8,868 bases of DNA from an uncultured Rickettsiales bacterium (GTDB taxonomy: Bacteria > Pseudomonadota > Alphaproteobacteria > Rickettsiales > Deianiraeaceae). The notes beneath the pieces are model-generated. The model was not told the DNA's origin. It searched no databases and worked only from the letters and a program-made list of their open reading frames with translations. The stretch is from NCBI GenBank assembly GCA_946544555.1, contig CAMNMI010000036.1:1-8868 (forward strand), read 5' to 3'. Within the stretch, counting starts at the first letter, position 1. Every line of letters begins with the position of its first letter. This document shows positions 1-6,501 of the stretch, one piece after another. Position numbers and translations under genes: made by a program.

Positions 1-1456
1 GGAGGAAATACCAACTGCTTTCAAAGAATGTGTCAAATGTGTCGGTTTCGCGGGTGGCTGGTGCTCCGCAGACAGGGCATCTGCAGTGTTTCCAAGTTGG
101 GTGTTTATCAAGCGGGTTGCCTTTGCCGTCAAATTCAACATCGGCGGGCAGAGTGATTGGCAAGTTCTCTTCTTTTTCTGGAACGCAACCACATTTGTCG
201 CAATAAACCATTGGAATAGGGCATCCCCAGTATCTTTGTCTTGAAACCCCCCAGTCGCGAAGTTTATACATAACTTTTGCCTCGCCTCTGCCGAGTTTTT
301 CAAGTTCTTTTGTAATTGCTTCTTTAGCCTCTTTGCTTGTTAATCCATTGAAACTGCCAGAGTTTATAAGTTTTCCGTTTTCATCAATTACAGGCAGATA
401 TTCAATTCCATATTTGTCCCAGAACTCTCTATCTCTTTCGTCATGAGCAGGGCAACCAAAAACTGCACCGGTTCCATAATCCATTAAGACAAAGTTTGCA
501 AGCCATAACGGCATATCTTTTCCTGTAAGTGGATGTTTGCAGTTTATGCCCGTGAAAATACCTTTTTTCTCCTTATTTTCATTTGCATCAGCACCTTTCA
601 TTTGGTCGCTCTCGCATTGTTTTATGAATTCTGCAACTTCTTTGTTTGTTTCCGCAATTTGCTTTGCAAGTGGATGAAATGGAGATAAACCAACAAAACT
701 TCCACCAAAAAGTGTATCCGGTCGCGTTGTGAAAACCTCAATATCACCAAGTGGAGAGACAAATTTGATAGTCGCACCATAACTCTTATCAATCCAGTTT
801 TGTTGCATCACTTTTACTTTATTAGGCCACTCTGGCAGTGCCTTATCAAGACATTCAAGTAAATCATCAGCATATTTTGTAATTTTCAAATACCACTGCT
901 TTAACCTTTTTTTCTCAACAATAGCTCCACTTCTCCAACCTTTTCCATCTATAACTTGTTCGTTTGCAAGAACTGTGTGGTCTACAGGATCCCAATTTAC
1001 AACACTCTCTTTTTGATATGCAATGCCATTTTTTAGGAAATCCAAGAACATTTTTTGCTCGTGTTTGTAATATTCTGGTTCACAAGTCGCAAGAATACGG
1101 CTCTTGTCCACTGACATTCCCATTTTATCAAGGTCTCCAAGTATTTTATCAATATTTTTATGCGTCCAAACGGAAGGATTTATACCATTATCTATTGCGG
1201 CATTTTCAGCAGGAAGACCAAATGCATCAAAGCCAAATGGATGTAAAACATCATATCCTTGCAGTCTTCTAAATCTTGCAATTGCATCACCAATCGTATA
1301 ACAACGGAGATGCCCCATGTGTATATTCCCTGACGGATACGGGAATTGCTCCAAAACATAATACGGATGTTTACTGTTGTTATCAAACTTAAAAGCATTT
1401 GCTTTTTGCCACTTTTCCTGTGCTTCTTTTTCAAATTTTTTGAAGTTAAAGTCCAT
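1..1456 (-). CDS. leuS: Leucyl-tRNA synthetase, N-terminal 485 residues (runs off left edge)
   Basis: Class I aminoacyl-tRNA synthetase that charges tRNA-Leu with leucine in the cytoplasm. Visible in order: N-terminal segment MDFNFKKFEKEAQEKWQKAN; YYVLEQFPYPSGNIHMGHLR with the HIGH-type ATP-binding motif HMGH at residues 46-49; catalytic-core DAFGLPAENAA; WNWDPVD-like segment (VVNWDPVDHTVLANEQV); the CP1 editing domain with TTRPDT at 243-248 and GTGAVFGCPAHDERD at 328-342; and a four-cysteine zinc ribbon (C419, C422, C460, C463). The last readable residues are FFESSWYFL. The KMSKS loop, anticodon-binding and C-terminal domains lie beyond the window. The ATG at 1456 fits the family's usual N-terminus. 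No Shine-Dalgarno is visible, and the start codon lies inside a perfect inverted repeat (1448-1480). The gene follows the Met/Asn-rich gene after a 52-base gap. The editing-domain motifs resemble alphaproteobacterial LeuRS. Confidence 0.97.
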   Translation of the reverse strand, partial: MDFNFKKFEKEAQEKWQKANAFKFDNNSKHPYYVLEQFPYPSGNIHMGHLRCYTIGDAIARFRRLQGYDVLHPFGFDAFGLPAENAAIDNGINPSVWTHKNIDKILGDLDKMGMSVDKSRILATCEPEYYKHEQKMFLDFLKNGIAYQKESVVNWDPVDHTVLANEQVIDGKGWRSGAIVEKKRLKQWYLKITKYADDLLECLDKALPEWPNKVKVMQQNWIDKSYGATIKFVSPLGDIEVFTTRPDTLFGGSFVGLSPFHPLAKQIAETNKEVAEFIKQCESDQMKGADANENKEKKGIFTGINCKHPLTGKDMPLWLANFVLMDYGTGAVFGCPAHDERDREFWDKYGIEYLPVIDENGKLINSGSFNGLTSKEAKEAITKELEKLGRGEAKVMYKLRDWGVSRQRYWGCPIPMVYCDKCGCVPEKEENLPITLPADVEFDGKGNPLDKHPTWKHCRCPVCGAPATRETDTFDTFFESSWYFL

Positions 1457-1480
1457 ATTTATAGCCAGAATATGGACTTT
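1448..1480 (-). promoter_or_regulatory. Perfect 11-bp inverted repeat enclosing the leuS start codon
   Basis: The arms AAAGTCCATAT (1448-1458) and ATATGGACTTT (1470-1480) are exactly complementary around an 11-base loop. In the leuS transcript the upstream arm AAAGUCCAU is the reverse complement of the first three codons AUG GAC UUU, so the folded RNA would hide the initiation codon. No long U-run follows on either strand, so it is a poor intrinsic terminator. A role in translational control of leuS is inference. The fold may also be chance in AT-rich DNA, although 11 uninterrupted pairs precisely over a start codon is notable. Confidence 0.5.
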
Positions 1481-1508
1481 TAATATATTTAAAAATCAAC
1501 ATCTTATT

Positions 1509-2204
1509 TTAAAACCCTTGTCCTCCAAGGCCATTGTTGAAACCTTGAAATTGTTGGTAGTTTGGCATACCGTTGTCAACAATATTATTCTGATACATCG
1601 TGTTATTCATCATGTTTTGTTGTTGCATATTGTTATTCATAATGCCATTTCCAAAGCCCATTTGCATACCCATCATATTAGGCATCATTGGCATACCGTT
1701 CATCATGTTTGCCATCATTGCCATATTGTTATTGTTCATCATACCATTAAATCCCATCATATTTTGCATTTGCATGTTATTATTGGCAAAATGATTATTT
1801 TGCAAATTGTGCCCTGCTTGATATGCTTGTGGATCTTTAATAAATGAATTTAAATCTTTATTATTATCATACACTTCATTAAATATACCATCCGGGTTCA
1901 TTGGTTGAGCATTTTTAAAAAAAGTATTTTCTATTTTCATAACCATTCTATCATCGTCTGGTTTAAAATCATAACCACTATCTTTTAACAATTTTGTTTT
2001 TTCATCGTCCCGTCCAACATATGGCTTGCCGTCTTTTTCAACAACTTTATACACAGATTTACTTTCCTCCGTATCTTCTGCTTGGAAATAACCACAAAAA
2101 CCTTCATCACCACTGTTTATATTATCAAAACCATCAATATCGTTTCCTGTGCCAATTAAATTTTCATTACTTTCATTTTCACTACTTTCATATTCATCAT
2201 TCAT
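1509..2204 (-). CDS. Unrecognised 231-residue protein: acidic N-terminus, Met/Asn-rich low-complexity C-terminus
   Basis: I do not recognise this protein. Residues 1-50 are acidic and rich in Glu, Asp, Asn and Ser (MNDEYESSENESNEN). Residues 51-130 are of mixed composition and strongly hydrophilic (VYKVVEKDGKPYVGRDDEK). Residues 131-231 are dominated by Met, Asn, Gln and Gly. I count 23 Met between residues 141 and 203, in pieces such as NMMNGMPMMPNMMGMQMGF. There is one Cys (37), no signal peptide and no clear membrane segment, so a soluble, largely disordered, prion-like protein is likely. An in-frame TTG at 2213 would add three residues; the ATG at 2204 is preferred. It lies 64 bases after ligA and 52 before leuS on the same strand. 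Met-rich sequence can bind Cu(I) or form condensates, but nothing here establishes either. Confidence 0.8.
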   Translation of the reverse strand: MNDEYESSENESNENLIGTGNDIDGFDNINSGDEGFCGYFQAEDTEESKSVYKVVEKDGKPYVGRDDEKTKLLKDSGYDFKPDDDRMVMKIENTFFKNAQPMNPDGIFNEVYDNNKDLNSFIKDPQAYQAGHNLQNNHFANNNMQMQNMMGFNGMMNNNNMAMMANMMNGMPMMPNMMGMQMGFGNGIMNNNMQQQNMMNNTMYQNNIVDNGMPNYQQFQGFNNGLGGQGF

Positions 2205-2268
2205 ATCAAACAATTAAAACATGTGAAAATTTATCAAAAAAAAATCATTAATGCAAGTTTTTCTGTTA
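2205..2268 (-). promoter_or_regulatory. ligA-to-hypothetical gap with T9 run and weak promoter-like elements
   Basis: Reading the minus strand after the ligA stop: a short TGTTA-ATTAA-TAACA inverted repeat directly at the stop codon, then TTGCAT, a 17-base spacer containing nine consecutive T (2244-2236), and TAAATT. This could be a weak -35/-10 pair for the downstream gene (about 3/6 and 4/6 matches to consensus), or the remains of a terminator. The stems are too short to call a terminator with confidence. Confidence 0.25.
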
Positions 2269-4281
2269 TTAATTAACAATTTTCACCCATTCTTCTTCAC
2301 TTATAGTTTTAACACCAAGTTCCTGCGCCCTTTTGAGCTTTGAACCAGCATCTTCGCCATAGACAAGATATGTCGCAGCACCTGAAATGGCCGTCAAAAC
2401 CTTAAATCCAAGCGCTTCTGCTTGTATTTTAGCCTGTGAGCGCGTCATAGATTGAAGAGAACCAGTAAAAACCACACTTTGACCACTAAATTTTCCGACC
2501 GTCTTCTGAAATTGCTTGATGTTCAAAATCACTTTTAGTTTATTCACAAGCTCCAAATTCTCCTTATTGTTGAAGTAATTCTTCAAGTTTTCAATCACCT
2601 TTTCGCCAAGCCCATTGATATTTTGAACACGCTCAAACACTACCATGTCATCTAGCAAGTCATCAAAATCTTTGTAGTAGCTCGCCAACAACTTTGCCAC
2701 ATTTTCGCCAACATCATCAATTCCAAGTGCATACAACACCTTGTTGAAGTCTGCATTTTTGGCCTCCTCTATCGACGCAAACAAGTTTTGAATTGATTTC
2801 TCACCAAAGCCATCCAAGTTTTCAAGCTGCTCACGGTGCTCCTGCAACGAGAAAATGTCAAGCACACTTTTTAGTAGGCCAAGGTCGTAAAACAGCGCAA
2901 TATTTTGCTTCCCAAGGCCATTTATGTCAAGTCCCTTCCTTGATGCAAAATGCCGTATTGTGTCAATGACTTGGCTTCGGCAGCCCTTGTGATTAGGGCA
3001 AACCAGCGCAACATACTCATCGTTTGACACCAATTCTGTCCCGCAGCACGGACAAACAGTCGGCGCGGACACCTTTTCTCCGCCGTTTTGTTGCTCCACG
3101 CACACAATTTTCGGTATCACATCCCCTGCCCTCTTCACCTGCACCAAGTCGCCAAGCGCCAAATCAAGCCGCCGCACCTCATCGTAATTATGCAAAGTTG
3201 CCCGCTTGACAATTATCCCGCCGATGTTGACCGGCACGAGCTCCGCCACAGGTGTGATGACGCCCGTTCGCCCCACTTGATTAGTGATCGCAAGCAGTTT
3301 TGTCGTGGCCGTGATGCCTGAAAACTTGAACGCAATCGCCCATCGCGGGTCGTGCGCAGTGTTGCCAAGCCGCTCCTGCAAGTCAAACGAATTCACCTTC
3401 ACCACAATGCCGTCAATGTCGCAGTCCAGCTCGTATCTGATGCGCGCAATCTCATCGTGGAATGCCACAATTTCCTCCACTTTGTCAGCTATTTTCTGGT
3501 GCTCGTTGACAATAAATCCAAGTTTGCGCAGTAAATCCAGTGCCTCGCTCTGAGAATTCACAACTCGGCTACTGCTCTCGCCAATAAAATAGGCATAATA
3601 GCTCAGATTTCTCTGTCGCACAATCTCACTATCCAACTGACGGAGCGTCCCGCTGGCAGCATTGCGCGGATTTGAAAACTTCTTGTCATCAGGCAGGTTT
3701 TCATTCAACTTTTCAAACTCGGCCTTCGGCATATAAATCTCGCCGCGCACCTCAAAAGTTTCCAGCTTTGCAACCTCTGGCGCCTCCAATTTCTGCGGAA
3801 AATTCGCAATCTGCAAGACATTTTGTGTCACGTCTTCACCAACCAAGCCGTCTCCGCGTGTTGCGACATAGCTCAACTTGCCGTAGTGATACATTGCGCT
3901 AAACGAGAGACCATCAATTTTTAGTTCACACACGCATTCTGGAAAAACGTCGGTCTTCAAAAAGCGTTTTGTCTTATCAATATAGTCATAAAACTCCTCC
4001 AAAGTCAGTGCATTTGCAAGCGACATCATCCTTTTTTTGTGTGTGATTTTTCTAAACCTACTGTTGACTTTATAGCCAATTTTATCTTCAACAACAATGT
4101 CTCCAAAAAGCCCACCACCGCCCTTTTTTTGCTGCTGCTTGCGCAATTCCTGCAGCCGCTTTTTTAGCAAGTCATATTCATAATCGCTGATAACTGACCT
4201 ATTCTCATCGTAGTACGCCCTGTTGCATTCCTCAATTTTCTTCTCCAAGCTCTCTATTTCGGCGTCCAAATCGGAAATCAT
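2269..4281 (-). CDS. ligA: NAD-dependent DNA ligase LigA
   Basis: Seals nicks in duplex DNA during replication and repair, using NAD+ to adenylate its active-site lysine. At 670 residues it is full length for the family. Domains in order: Ia NAD-binding domain with AYYDENRSVISDYEYD (22-37); nucleotidyltransferase domain with CELKIDG, catalytic Lys121, then TRGDG (141-145), FEVRGEIY (176-183) and DGIVVKV (290-296); OB fold with RTGVITPVAEL (338-348) and VKRAGDVIPKI (382-392); four-cysteine zinc finger (C410, C413, C428, C434); helix-hairpin-helix repeats from about 450 to 570 (INGLGKQN, LDGFGEKS, INGLGEKV); and a C-terminal BRCT domain (about 597-670). The ATG overlaps the mltG stop (ATGA), implying translational coupling. 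Oddities: residues 46-60 form a Lys/Gln run and a Gly4 stretch (RKQQQKKGGGGLFGD) where the family usually has an SPTQ-like segment, and DNA around 2900-3950 is more GC-rich than its flanks. Confidence 0.98.
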   Translation of the reverse strand: MISDLDAEIESLEKKIEECNRAYYDENRSVISDYEYDLLKKRLQELRKQQQKKGGGGLFGDIVVEDKIGYKVNSRFRKITHKKRMMSLANALTLEEFYDYIDKTKRFLKTDVFPECVCELKIDGLSFSAMYHYGKLSYVATRGDGLVGEDVTQNVLQIANFPQKLEAPEVAKLETFEVRGEIYMPKAEFEKLNENLPDDKKFSNPRNAASGTLRQLDSEIVRQRNLSYYAYFIGESSSRVVNSQSEALDLLRKLGFIVNEHQKIADKVEEIVAFHDEIARIRYELDCDIDGIVVKVNSFDLQERLGNTAHDPRWAIAFKFSGITATTKLLAITNQVGRTGVITPVAELVPVNIGGIIVKRATLHNYDEVRRLDLALGDLVQVKRAGDVIPKIVCVEQQNGGEKVSAPTVCPCCGTELVSNDEYVALVCPNHKGCRSQVIDTIRHFASRKGLDINGLGKQNIALFYDLGLLKSVLDIFSLQEHREQLENLDGFGEKSIQNLFASIEEAKNADFNKVLYALGIDDVGENVAKLLASYYKDFDDLLDDMVVFERVQNINGLGEKVIENLKNYFNNKENLELVNKLKVILNIKQFQKTVGKFSGQSVVFTGSLQSMTRSQAKIQAEALGFKVLTAISGAATYLVYGEDAGSKLKRAQELGVKTISEEEWVKIVN

Positions 4282-5435
4282 TTCTTATTTTTCTTCTTCT
4301 TTGTTTTTGCTTTTGTCTTCACTTTCTTGGTGTCGTATTTGTTTTTTATATGCGCTTTTTTCACTTTTGTGCTTTTATTTTTTGAAACTTTTCTGTCAAT
4401 CACAGTAACTGTCTTGCTCTCTTCTTCATTCTCCTGTACAGCTTTTTCAACTTTTGGTTTAATCCTCTTCTGCTCCTTAACGTTTTTACCATGTTCCTCA
4501 AAAGTCTTTGCAAAAACATGCCCACTCAAATCACTCTTCGCAACAAAGAATAAATAATCAGTTTGAACCGGATGCATAACGGCTAAAATAGAGCTCTTGC
4601 CTGGGTTGCATATTGGCCCAATTGGCAAACCTGTTTTTTGATATGTGTTATAATCACCTTTTATGCGCAAATCAGCCAAAGTTAGTGGTCTGTCAAGCTT
4701 CCTCTGTCCTTTTGTGATCTCATAAATAGTAGTCGGATCAGCCTCCAACCTCATGCCTTTTTCCAACCTATTCAAATAAACACTTGCTATGATTGGTCTC
4801 TCATCGTCCGTTTTAGCCTCGGCCTCAACGATTGATGCAAGTATTATTGCCTCTTCAAGAGTTTGCAGTGGAAGTTTTTTATCGCGCTTTTCCCATGCTT
4901 TTTTAGTAAAAACATCAAAATCATATCTCATTTTTGAAAGCAACTTTGAACGAGAAATACCACTTTTGAAAGAATAGGTCTCTGGCAAAATCGTGCCCTC
5001 TTTGTCATATTTAATTGACTTTCCGCTTGCCTTTTGATTATCGTTTATAATGTCAACAACCTGTTTTATAAGAATTCCTTCCTTAAAAGTAATCTTAAAA
5101 TCTGCAGACTTTCCATTGCAAACTTTGTAGAGAACGCTTGAAAAACTTTCACCCTTCTTGAATGTATATTCACCCAAAAAAACATGCCCGCAGTTGTCAA
5201 AGACATTATGAACTTTTGCATAGCTACGCATCACGACGGAGCTACCAATGGCCCCCTGCTCTTCAAGAACCTTTGACATGCTATTTATACTACTTCCCTC
5301 GTGCAAAAAAATCGTAATGTCATTCTTGACTGAGAACAATTCAACAGCGAACAAACTGCCAAATATCACTGACAAAAACAGACATGATATAGCTACAAAC
5401 TTGCTGAACCGTGTGAAAATTCTTCTCATCTCCAT
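4278..5435 (-). CDS. mltG: Endolytic murein transglycosylase MltG (YceG family) with Lys-rich tail
   Basis: Membrane-anchored lytic transglycosylase that cleaves nascent peptidoglycan glycan strands on the periplasmic face and helps set their length. Residues 11-33 form one N-terminal membrane segment after a short basic cytoplasmic stretch (MEMRRIFTRFSKF). The YceG domain follows: a LysM-like region (ITIFLHEGSSINSMSKVLEE), ILPETYSFKSG (149-159), the catalytic region ILASIVEAEAK with Glu204, ASVYLNRL (217-224), MRLEADPT (228-235) and NTYQKTGLPIGPICNPG (263-279). From about 320 to 385 the chain leaves the family core and becomes highly basic, with alternating Lys/Thr/Val and ending KTKKKKNKK. 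Such a tail should be periplasmic and could bind anionic polymers; that is inference. It starts 21 bases after rpmE and its TGA overlaps the ligA ATG, so the three genes form a probable operon. The ATG at 5435 is chosen; a second ATG two codons on is possible. Confidence 0.96.
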   Translation of the reverse strand: MEMRRIFTRFSKFVAISCLFLSVIFGSLFAVELFSVKNDITIFLHEGSSINSMSKVLEEQGAIGSSVVMRSYAKVHNVFDNCGHVFLGEYTFKKGESFSSVLYKVCNGKSADFKITFKEGILIKQVVDIINDNQKASGKSIKYDKEGTILPETYSFKSGISRSKLLSKMRYDFDVFTKKAWEKRDKKLPLQTLEEAIILASIVEAEAKTDDERPIIASVYLNRLEKGMRLEADPTTIYEITKGQRKLDRPLTLADLRIKGDYNTYQKTGLPIGPICNPGKSSILAVMHPVQTDYLFFVAKSDLSGHVFAKTFEEHGKNVKEQKRIKPKVEKAVQENEEESKTVTVIDRKVSKNKSTKVKKAHIKNKYDTKKVKTKAKTKKKKNKK

Positions 5436-5456
5436 CTTTTTAGAAAGCTAAAACGA

Positions 5457-5702
5457 TTAATTCTGAACCTTCTTAAAGCGACTAAACTTACTGTTAAACT
5501 TTTGCAACGTCTTATTGATACTACCTTCTGTATCAACCTTGGTGTCCTCTTTCCAAGCTGGATGCTTATAAATATTAACCTCAGCGACCACCTTGTCCCA
5601 TTTTACCGTTGACATGCTTTTGAAAATTCTTTTTGTACCATCTTTCTCAAATGTCTCAATTTCAACTTCATGATAATCAGGATGTATATCTTTTTGTGCC
5701 AT
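5457..5702 (-). CDS. rpmE: 50S ribosomal protein bL31
   Basis: Protein of the large ribosomal subunit that helps bridge to the small subunit. The 81-residue sequence begins MAQKDIHPDYHEVEIE, matching the bL31 signature (KDIHPxYH), and has KHPAWKEDT in the middle and a basic KFSRFKKVQN end. It contains no cysteine, so it is a C-minus form without the zinc ribbon, as usual for alphaproteobacterial bL31. It is slightly longer than typical bL31 (about 70-75 residues). It lies 40 bases after exoD and 21 before mltG on the same strand. The ATG at 5702 gives the canonical N-terminus; no Shine-Dalgarno is visible in front of it. Confidence 0.95.
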   Translation of the reverse strand: MAQKDIHPDYHEVEIETFEKDGTKRIFKSMSTVKWDKVVAEVNIYKHPAWKEDTKVDTEGSINKTLQKFNSKFSRFKKVQN

Positions 5703-5742
5703 ATTGATGTAGAGTTAGAACATTATTTTAATTGTCAAGTAA
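5703..5742 (-). promoter_or_regulatory. exoD-rpmE gap with a consensus -35 (TTGACA)
   Basis: On the minus strand the gap contains a perfect TTGACA at 5738-5733, preceded by TATAAT formed partly by the exoD stop region. About 17 bases after TTGACA the sequence reads ACTCTA, a poor -10, so a separate rpmE promoter is only possible. If used, the 5' leader of rpmE would be very short. Read-through from the exoD promoter is the alternative. Confidence 0.3.
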
Positions 5743-6372
5743 TTATAACGGAATAACATCCTTGACCTTCATAAATGCCATAATAGCCGTCCAGATGATT
5801 GAAATTCCAACACATCCAACAAGCCAACTAATGATAACCAACAATCCATCCGAAACGACAAGTCCAATACTCAAAAGAACACCGCCAAGTGCTGGAATTA
5901 TGCACAACATAGGGATTGGAACGGCGCTTGCGATTGCAAAAATCAACAATACAATATTATGAACTTTTTTTGCTCTCGAACCACATAAAAAGCTAAACCT
6001 TTGACATGTTATTTTTTCAATAGTAAAGACATATTTGCGCGAGATTTTGTCTATTTTCCTGATAACATTTTTACTTACTCTGATTTCATTTATGAACTTC
6101 GGGACATAAATTGTTTCAGCACCGTATAGGTTTTGTGCGGCAAACAGAATGCTTGGAATGGCTAAAATCATGGTAAATCCAGGCGGCATTGGCAATGGTA
6201 ACGATACTATGAAAAAGCTCAAAAATAGCAGAATATAGTTTGAACGGTTGCCTATCAAGCGGAACAAACGGCGCACAATGATGCCGTGTTTGCGCGTACA
6301 GCCATTGACTTGTGATATTGTATTCGAGAACCTGTGAGAAAGATTTAATGATATTTTTTTCTCGCGCTTCAT
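5743..6372 (-). CDS. exoD: ExoD-family integral membrane protein
   Basis: Member of the ExoD family, named for a rhizobial protein linked to exopolysaccharide production and alkali tolerance; its biochemical activity is not known. The 209-residue protein has a basic N-terminus, a hydrophobic block (47-80) containing LPLPMPPGF, a basic cytoplasm-like middle section (100-137), and a second long hydrophobic block (138-200). The second block begins with a related motif, AVPIPMLCIIPALGG, followed by GLVVSDGLLVIISW. This duplicated PxPxxP-type arrangement is the family hallmark. The ATG at 6372 sits about 13 bases after a good -10 element, so the transcript would be nearly leaderless. It is the first gene of the minus-strand series, with rpmE 40 bases downstream. 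It is divergent from the pilin-like gene, which could suggest a shared surface theme, but that is weak inference. Confidence 0.9.
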   Translation of the reverse strand: MKREKKISLNLSHRFSNTISQVNGCTRKHGIIVRRLFRLIGNRSNYILLFLSFFIVSLPLPMPPGFTMILAIPSILFAAQNLYGAETIYVPKFINEIRVSKNVIRKIDKISRKYVFTIEKITCQRFSFLCGSRAKKVHNIVLLIFAIASAVPIPMLCIIPALGGVLLSIGLVVSDGLLVIISWLVGCVGISIIWTAIMAFMKVKDVIPL

Positions 6373-6385
6373 GATAATAATGCTG

Positions 6386-6413
6386 ATTTTACAAAGTTAT
6401 TGGGAATAGTCAA
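6386..6413 (-). promoter_or_regulatory. Sigma70-type promoter for exoD
   Basis: On the minus strand: TTGACT (6413-6408), a 16-base spacer, then TAAAAT (6391-6386), each 5/6 to consensus. The predicted start is near 6379, leaving about seven bases before the exoD ATG at 6372. No Shine-Dalgarno can fit, so initiation would be near-leaderless. Confidence 0.65.
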
Positions 6414-6448
6414 GATGCAAAAAAGCGTACCTCTCATCTTCTCACCTC

Positions 6449-6476
6449 TTGACATTTATCTTCCACTTACTATACT
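6449..6476 (+). promoter_or_regulatory. Sigma70-type promoter for the pilin-like gene
   Basis: TTGACA (6449-6454, 6/6), a 16-base spacer, then TATACT (6471-6476, 5/6). Transcription should start near 6483, about 19 bases before the ATG at 6502. It is the strongest promoter match in the window and points at the ATG upstream of the GA repeat, which supports 6502 as the real start of the gene. The element is embedded in a pyrimidine-rich stretch (about 6431-6482). Confidence 0.75.
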
Positions 6477-6501
6477 CTCTCTGTTCAAACTTGTTTTTTA
6501 T

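Noticed and set aside
1470..1480. The leuS-start inverted repeat as an intrinsic terminator
   Set aside because: The stem is AT-rich and no uninterrupted T-run follows it on either strand; its position over the ATG fits translational control or chance better.
1377..1847. Plus-strand open frame of 156 codons rich in His and Ile
   Set aside because: It is the antisense of the Met/Asn-rich gene and the leuS start: CAT/ATT codons mirror ATG/AAT. It has no recognisable domain.
2205..2213. TTG at 2213 as start of the Met/Asn-rich gene
   Set aside because: It adds only three residues (MFD) before a standard ATG, with no supporting ribosome-binding site.
3284..3902. Several plus-strand open frames opposite ligA
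   Set aside because: They overlap an intact, motif-complete LigA frame on the other strand and show no family features.
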